Of a DNA stretch of 64,000 nucleotides, positions 60,322-64,000 are shown piece after piece. The stretch covers positions 81,595 to 145,594 of the forward strand of contig NZ_JAGGPT010000011.1 of NCBI RefSeq assembly GCF_018613715.1. Reading direction: 5' to 3'. The notes below the pieces were generated by a model. The model did not search any database. It had not been told where the DNA came from and saw only the letters and a list, made by a program, of their open reading frames with translations. The translations under genes and the position numbers were made by a program. Positions within the stretch are counted from its first letter, which is position 1. Each line of letters opens with the position of its first letter. The DNA is from Chryseobacterium sp. ISL-6. GTDB lineage: Bacteria > Bacteroidota > Bacteroidia > Flavobacteriales > Weeksellaceae.

Positions 60322-61914
60322 TCAGATGGCAGGACCTGCCGCATCTTTTATTTCTTCTAATAATTGTTTACGTTCTCTCAATCTTCTTCTTGCAATAACT
60401 GATTTTCCACTAAGCATTCTGATAAATCTCAAATACTGAAAACGTTCTTTTCCAAAATGGTGTGTCAGGACATAGGCTAATACCCCAAAACCAATCAAAA
60501 CAATACAGCCGAATATTTTTTTGCCTGCAATAATGATCGCATTGAGTTGGACTGTTTTCATATTTCCGGCCAGAGTTTGCGGACTTATTGTCATGCCATC
60601 GATGTAAACAGCCAGATCCCCAATTGCCACAACTTGAAAATGATATTGAAACCAAGAATAGATTGCAGAGAAAAGACCAACAGCGAGGAAAGTTCTCCAA
60701 ACCAATACAAGACCTATGGCCGCGAGCATATCATCAAGTTCTAATTTATCCAAAGTATAAAACCAAACAGAAATGAATAACGAACACATTCCATAGCCTT
60801 TTAAAAACATAGGAAGATACCATCTTTCATAACTAAACTCCAGCACCATGGAAAAGTACATGATCATTGCATATCCTACCATAGCAGAAAACCCAGAGAA
60901 AATAAACATTTTGAGTGGTTTTTCTTTTTTAAACCAAAAAATAGCAATGAGTCCAGCCAATATAATTCCCGGAATCATCAGAATATTAAGCCTGGCATTG
61001 GTTAACTGATCATATCCTAAAACACCTACTGCAAAGGTATTTTGTAAGGTCGTTGTACCTAAAAACATCCCAAGCCAAAACAACATAAACAATCCATTTT
61101 GCACATTATTTCTTTTGAATATGGTGAATGACAAATAAGGTCTTTTTAACGTTAACTGACGGATTGCCAATAATGCAAAACTTACAAAAGCACCAATACT
61201 GGCATTCATTATTTTGGAGGAATTCCACCAGTCCTGTTGTTTTCCAAATGAATACACATAAGCTGAAAACATGAATGTGGAAACAAAAAGTAAAATACTC
61301 AACCAATCAATATAATGCAATGGAACTTTAAGAGCAAAATATTTATCGTGCATAAAAATCCAGTGTATCAACGCTAATATAAAACATAAGACTGCTACAA
61401 TAATGTAGAAATGTTGCCAGTTATACAATATAGAAACCTCTACTGCATAATAGCTTGCAATCTGATTCATCATCAAAACGAAGGTATAAAAGGCTCCATA
61501 AAATACACCGCGGTTTCCTATCATTGCCATTAATGGCAAGAACAGTTCAATGGTCACCATCATTTTTAAAAATCCAATGATCAAAGCAGTGATTACCATT
61601 ACCATTGGTTGTAAGGTTGTTGCATTCACATAGCTCAATAATCCCAAGAGAACAAGGATTAAAACAATCTTGTCACGGACCTTGAATCTCATCTTCATTC
61701 TAAGAACTACCGGCATACAAGCCCCCATTCCTATCGTTGTGGCATAGTTCGCCCAAATAAAATATTCTGAAAGGGCTCCGGTACCACCAACGAGATAACT
61801 GATATTACCAGTGTACACTCCACCCAATGGCATTACCACAGCTAATAGCAGCACAATAAGCAGAAGCTGAACCGGTTTTGGAACCCAGTCATGATATAAA
61901 CCTTTGTTGTACAT
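60322..61914 (-). CDS. EmrB/DHA2-type MFS multidrug efflux permease
   Basis: The 530-residue inner-membrane protein has about 14 hydrophobic segments, beginning PVQLLLIVLLLAVVMPLGGVY, as in the DHA2 (14-TM) drug:proton antiporters. Its basic C-terminus (VIARRRLRERKQLLEEIK) faces the cytoplasm. It is the third gene of a minus-strand set: outer-membrane TolC-like protein, HlyD/EmrA-type adaptor (82-base gap) and this permease. That is the EmrAB-TolC layout, so it likely pumps hydrophobic toxicants across both membranes. The substrate is unknown. It ends at a terminator. Confidence 0.87.
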   Translation of the reverse strand: MYNKGLYHDWVPKPVQLLLIVLLLAVVMPLGGVYTGNISYLVGGTGALSEYFIWANYATTIGMGACMPVVLRMKMRFKVRDKIVLILVLLGLLSYVNATTLQPMVMVITALIIGFLKMMVTIELFLPLMAMIGNRGVFYGAFYTFVLMMNQIASYYAVEVSILYNWQHFYIIVAVLCFILALIHWIFMHDKYFALKVPLHYIDWLSILLFVSTFMFSAYVYSFGKQQDWWNSSKIMNASIGAFVSFALLAIRQLTLKRPYLSFTIFKRNNVQNGLFMLFWLGMFLGTTTLQNTFAVGVLGYDQLTNARLNILMIPGIILAGLIAIFWFKKEKPLKMFIFSGFSAMVGYAMIMYFSMVLEFSYERWYLPMFLKGYGMCSLFISVWFYTLDKLELDDMLAAIGLVLVWRTFLAVGLFSAIYSWFQYHFQVVAIGDLAVYIDGMTISPQTLAGNMKTVQLNAIIIAGKKIFGCIVLIGFGVLAYVLTHHFGKERFQYLRFIRMLSGKSVIARRRLRERKQLLEEIKDAAGPAI

Positions 61915-61995
61915 ATTTATATTTTTAAAGTTGAAAATTGATGGTGGAATGTTGAAAAAAACTCTTTACAATTTTAATTCTCATCCTTCAATTTT

Positions 61996-63111
61996 TTAAT
62001 CTTTCACATCAATATTCACATTCATATTCATTCCGGCGCTGAGCTTACTGATGTCTTCTTTTTTATTAGAGGCTGTAAATTCTATTCTAACCGGAATTCT
62101 CTGCTGAACTTTAATAAAATTACCTGTAGAATTATCTGTAGGAACATTTGAATATCGCGATCCCGTAGCTGCTGAAACTGCTGTGACTATTCCTTCAAAT
62201 TTTTGTCCGCCTAATGCATCAGCAGTCATCATCATCTTTTCTCCGATCTTAATATGGGGCATCTGACTTTCCAGAAAGTTAGCCGTTACCCATTTTTGAC
62301 CATTTAATACGATGGTCGCTACCTGTTGTCCCGGCTGAATTAATTGACCCTCGGAGATTGTCCTTCTTCCCATTACCCCATCATAAGGAGCCGTAATTAC
62401 AGTGTAAGAAAGATTTATTCTCGCCATATCTAAGGCAGATTTTGTTCTTTTTATTTCAGCATCATTAATTCCTAATTTACTTTTAACCTCGGTTGTAGAA
62501 AGGTTAGCTGATTGTTTTTGATTAACTAACGTTTCATAAGCTGCTTTTTGGGCATTATACTCCGTTTTTACCTGATCAAACTGTTGTCTTGTTACCGCTT
62601 CAGAAGCTAAAAGGTTTTTATATCTGTTTAAATTCTGTTCAGCATTCCACAATCTGGCTTTCGCTCCTGCAATATTAGACTGCATTACATTTACGTTATT
62701 GGAAACCGTATTAACTGATGAACTTGTCGCTGAACGTTGTGCCAAAGCATTCTGATAGGCAGCTTCCGCCTGTCCTAACTGTGTTATGATTTCATTCTTA
62801 TCTAAAATAACTAAGGTATCGCCCTTTTTTACCTGTTGGTGTTCAATGAATTTTATTTCTTTAATATATGCTGAAACTCTGGTATTAATAGGATTGATAA
62901 ATTCTTCCACCTGAGCTGCTTCTGTATAACTCTTATCTCCAATGTGAAAATATTCCCTAACCAGCCAGAATAATCCAAAACCTATTACCAGGAATACAAT
63001 GATGTTAGAGATAATTGCTCTTATTTTATTTTTTCTCGATTCTTTTTTCTTAGCTACTACACTTGATGCTGTAGAAGCCGGTTGTGTATTTTGTTGTTCC
63101 ATGTTTTCCAT
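61996..63111 (-). CDS. HlyD/EmrA-family membrane fusion protein
   Basis: The adaptor links the inner-membrane permease to the outer-membrane channel. The 371-residue protein has a basic cytoplasmic tail, one transmembrane helix (about 31-51: AIISNIIVFLVIGFGLFWLV), a biotinyl-lipoyl-like domain (VSAYIKEIKFIEHQQVKKGDTLVILD, quoted in its core as VKKGDTLVILD), a long coiled coil (about 110-225) and the second lipoyl half (ITAPYDGVMGRRTISEGQLIQPGQ). A beta-barrel domain follows. The gene lies 24 bases downstream of the TolC-type gene and 81 bases upstream of the EmrB-type permease, all on the same strand. Confidence 0.92.
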   Translation of the reverse strand: MENMEQQNTQPASTASSVVAKKKESRKNKIRAIISNIIVFLVIGFGLFWLVREYFHIGDKSYTEAAQVEEFINPINTRVSAYIKEIKFIEHQQVKKGDTLVILDKNEIITQLGQAEAAYQNALAQRSATSSSVNTVSNNVNVMQSNIAGAKARLWNAEQNLNRYKNLLASEAVTRQQFDQVKTEYNAQKAAYETLVNQKQSANLSTTEVKSKLGINDAEIKRTKSALDMARINLSYTVITAPYDGVMGRRTISEGQLIQPGQQVATIVLNGQKWVTANFLESQMPHIKIGEKMMMTADALGGQKFEGIVTAVSAATGSRYSNVPTDNSTGNFIKVQQRIPVRIEFTASNKKEDISKLSAGMNMNVNIDVKD

Positions 63112-63135
63112 TATCTTGATTTTCAGTTTTAAAAA

Positions 63136-63990
63136 TTAAAGTGTTCCTGTCGATTTCAAAAGATTATAGTATTGATATAAAACATTGATCTCAGCATTCG
63201 CAAAATCCAATTCTGACTGTAACTTTTGATTTTGAGCATCGATCATTTCCGCCTGTACCGCAAGCTGGTTTAAGTATTTAGCTTCAGTTATTTTATAGTT
63301 TTCTTCTGCTAATTGTTTAGCATCATTAAGGATATCTGCCTGCTGAATCGATTCCTGATATTTTACGTAGGCAGCATTTACCCCCATATCTATATTCTGC
63401 TGAGCTAAAGTCATGCTGTCATCTGCCTGGTTTTTTTGTATTTCTCCAAGCTTAATTTTCTCTTTAGTTTTATAAAGATTATCAATATTATAACTTAAAG
63501 AAACACCTGCCTGCCAACCTCCGGAATACATATCCAAAACAGGATTTCTTGTAGTAATCGGCCTTTGTAGCGTATAACCTCCAAAACCAGATAATGTAGG
63601 AAGCTGATCTGTTTTTATAATTTCAATGTTTTTACTGGCCATATCAATATTGGTTTTTGCAGATTTTAGCTGTGGATTGCTATTATGGGCCAGGTCTACA
63701 AAATAATCCATTCCAATTCCTACTTCTTTACTCGCTAAACTCTCAATGGGAATAATTTCAGTATCAGCGGTTAAACCTAGGGCAATATTTAAATTATAGT
63801 TAAGGATCTTTCTATTGTTGAGCAATGTTAAAATCCCCTGATCTAAATTTTTTATTGCCAACTCACTACGGATCACCTCATTTCTAGTTACCATACCCTG
63901 TTGGTAGAATTTTTGAATATTCTTTAAACGTTCCTGAGCCAACTTTTTATTATTTTGGAAAACGGATTCCTGATTACGGATTGTATGTCT
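63136..63990 (-). CDS. TolC-type outer membrane efflux protein, 3' part (truncated by window edge)
   Basis: This is the outer-membrane channel of the Emr-like efflux set. About 285 residues are visible, containing both halves of TolC repeat signatures: ERLKNIQKFYQQGMVTRNEV, and the second-repeat ALGLTADTEI with ASKNIEIIKTDQLPTLSG and PVLDMYSGGWQAGVSLSYNI. The gene continues beyond base 64000 on its 5' side. The frame meets a TGA at 63991-63993, although coding-like sequence continues in another frame, so a frameshift or a sequence error near the edge is possible. A TTG at 63942 is not a real start, since the helical sequence QESVFQNNKKL runs upstream of it. Confidence 0.8.
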   Translation of the reverse strand, partial: RHTIRNQESVFQNNKKLAQERLKNIQKFYQQGMVTRNEVIRSELAIKNLDQGILTLLNNRKILNYNLNIALGLTADTEIIPIESLASKEVGIGMDYFVDLAHNSNPQLKSAKTNIDMASKNIEIIKTDQLPTLSGFGGYTLQRPITTRNPVLDMYSGGWQAGVSLSYNIDNLYKTKEKIKLGEIQKNQADDSMTLAQQNIDMGVNAAYVKYQESIQQADILNDAKQLAEENYKITEAKYLNQLAVQAEMIDAQNQKLQSELDFANAEINVLYQYYNLLKSTGTL

Positions 63991-64000
63991 TCAAAATAAA

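Noticed and set aside
63940..63942. TTG as a start codon for the TolC-type protein
   Set aside because: Coding-like helix sequence continues upstream of it, and the family needs about 150 more residues on that side.
1..64000. CRISPR array, tRNA, rRNA, insertion sequence or prophage
   Set aside because: No evenly spaced direct repeats with unique spacers, no cloverleaf-like or ribosomal sequence, and no transposase, integrase or phage gene were seen on reading both strands.

Overview
The window is an A+T-rich, gene-dense stretch of a Bacteroidota chromosome, class Flavobacteriia, most likely Chryseobacterium or a close relative. The evidence is a subtilase with a type IX secretion C-terminal domain, a SusC/SusD/SusE starch locus, promoter-like TAnnTTTG boxes with almost no Shine-Dalgarno sequences, a short GG-leader 'bacteriocin-like' peptide of the kind seen in this genus, and intergenic hairpins built from short repeated words. 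No rRNA, tRNA, CRISPR array, insertion sequence or phage gene was seen. Both ends cut genes (dapF on the left, a TolC-type gene on the right).

Layout. 1-4.1 kb: dapF (3' part), mltG, a TonB-receptor-like barrel. 4.1-7.3 kb (minus): nucleotidyltransferase, galE, a small secreted protein and a DegT-type aminotransferase, a surface-sugar group. 7.4-18 kb: T9SS subtilase, PEP carboxylase, serine hydrolase with TPR tail, dihydrolipoyl dehydrogenase divergent from an HxlR regulator, YqhD-like alcohol dehydrogenase, a lipoprotein. 18-25.4 kb: SGNH hydrolase, TPR protein, DEAD-box helicase, ABC1/UbiB-type kinase, a 53-residue GG-leader cysteine-rich peptide, a GNAT-nitrilase fusion. 25.4-30.5 kb: a large glycoside-hydrolase-like gene and an aspartic-protease-like lipoprotein, each broken by one missing base near its 3' end, then two small tandem paralogues. 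30.7-38.1 kb (minus): purM-purN-hydrolase-purH-purD-guaA, preceded by a short structured RNA with its own promoter and terminator. 38.3-41 kb: FMN reductase, pirin, HxlR regulator and a divergent azoreductase. 41-46 kb: two MFS transporters, a GMC oxidoreductase and an NTF2-like protein. 46-55.8 kb (minus): susC-susD-susE, then susB (GH97), then an alpha-amylase, separated by strong terminators. 56-64 kb: metG, a methyltransferase, a siderophore-interacting protein behind a perfect 14-bp inverted repeat, and an EmrB/EmrA/TolC-type efflux set.

How the genes work together. The sus block plus the SLC45-like permease forms a maltodextrin route: outer-membrane capture and import, periplasmic cleavage, inner-membrane uptake. 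The pur block covers several steps of IMP synthesis plus GMP synthase. The HxlR-pirin-reductase-azoreductase island looks like a quinone/electrophile response unit.

The items most worth a second look are the orphan GG-leader peptide (23652-23813), the ~125-nt structured RNA upstream of purM (38195-38320), the perfect inverted repeat upstream of the siderophore-interacting protein (60174-60210), the HxlR operator (15635-15680) and the adjacent one-base frameshifts at 25629 and 28692.
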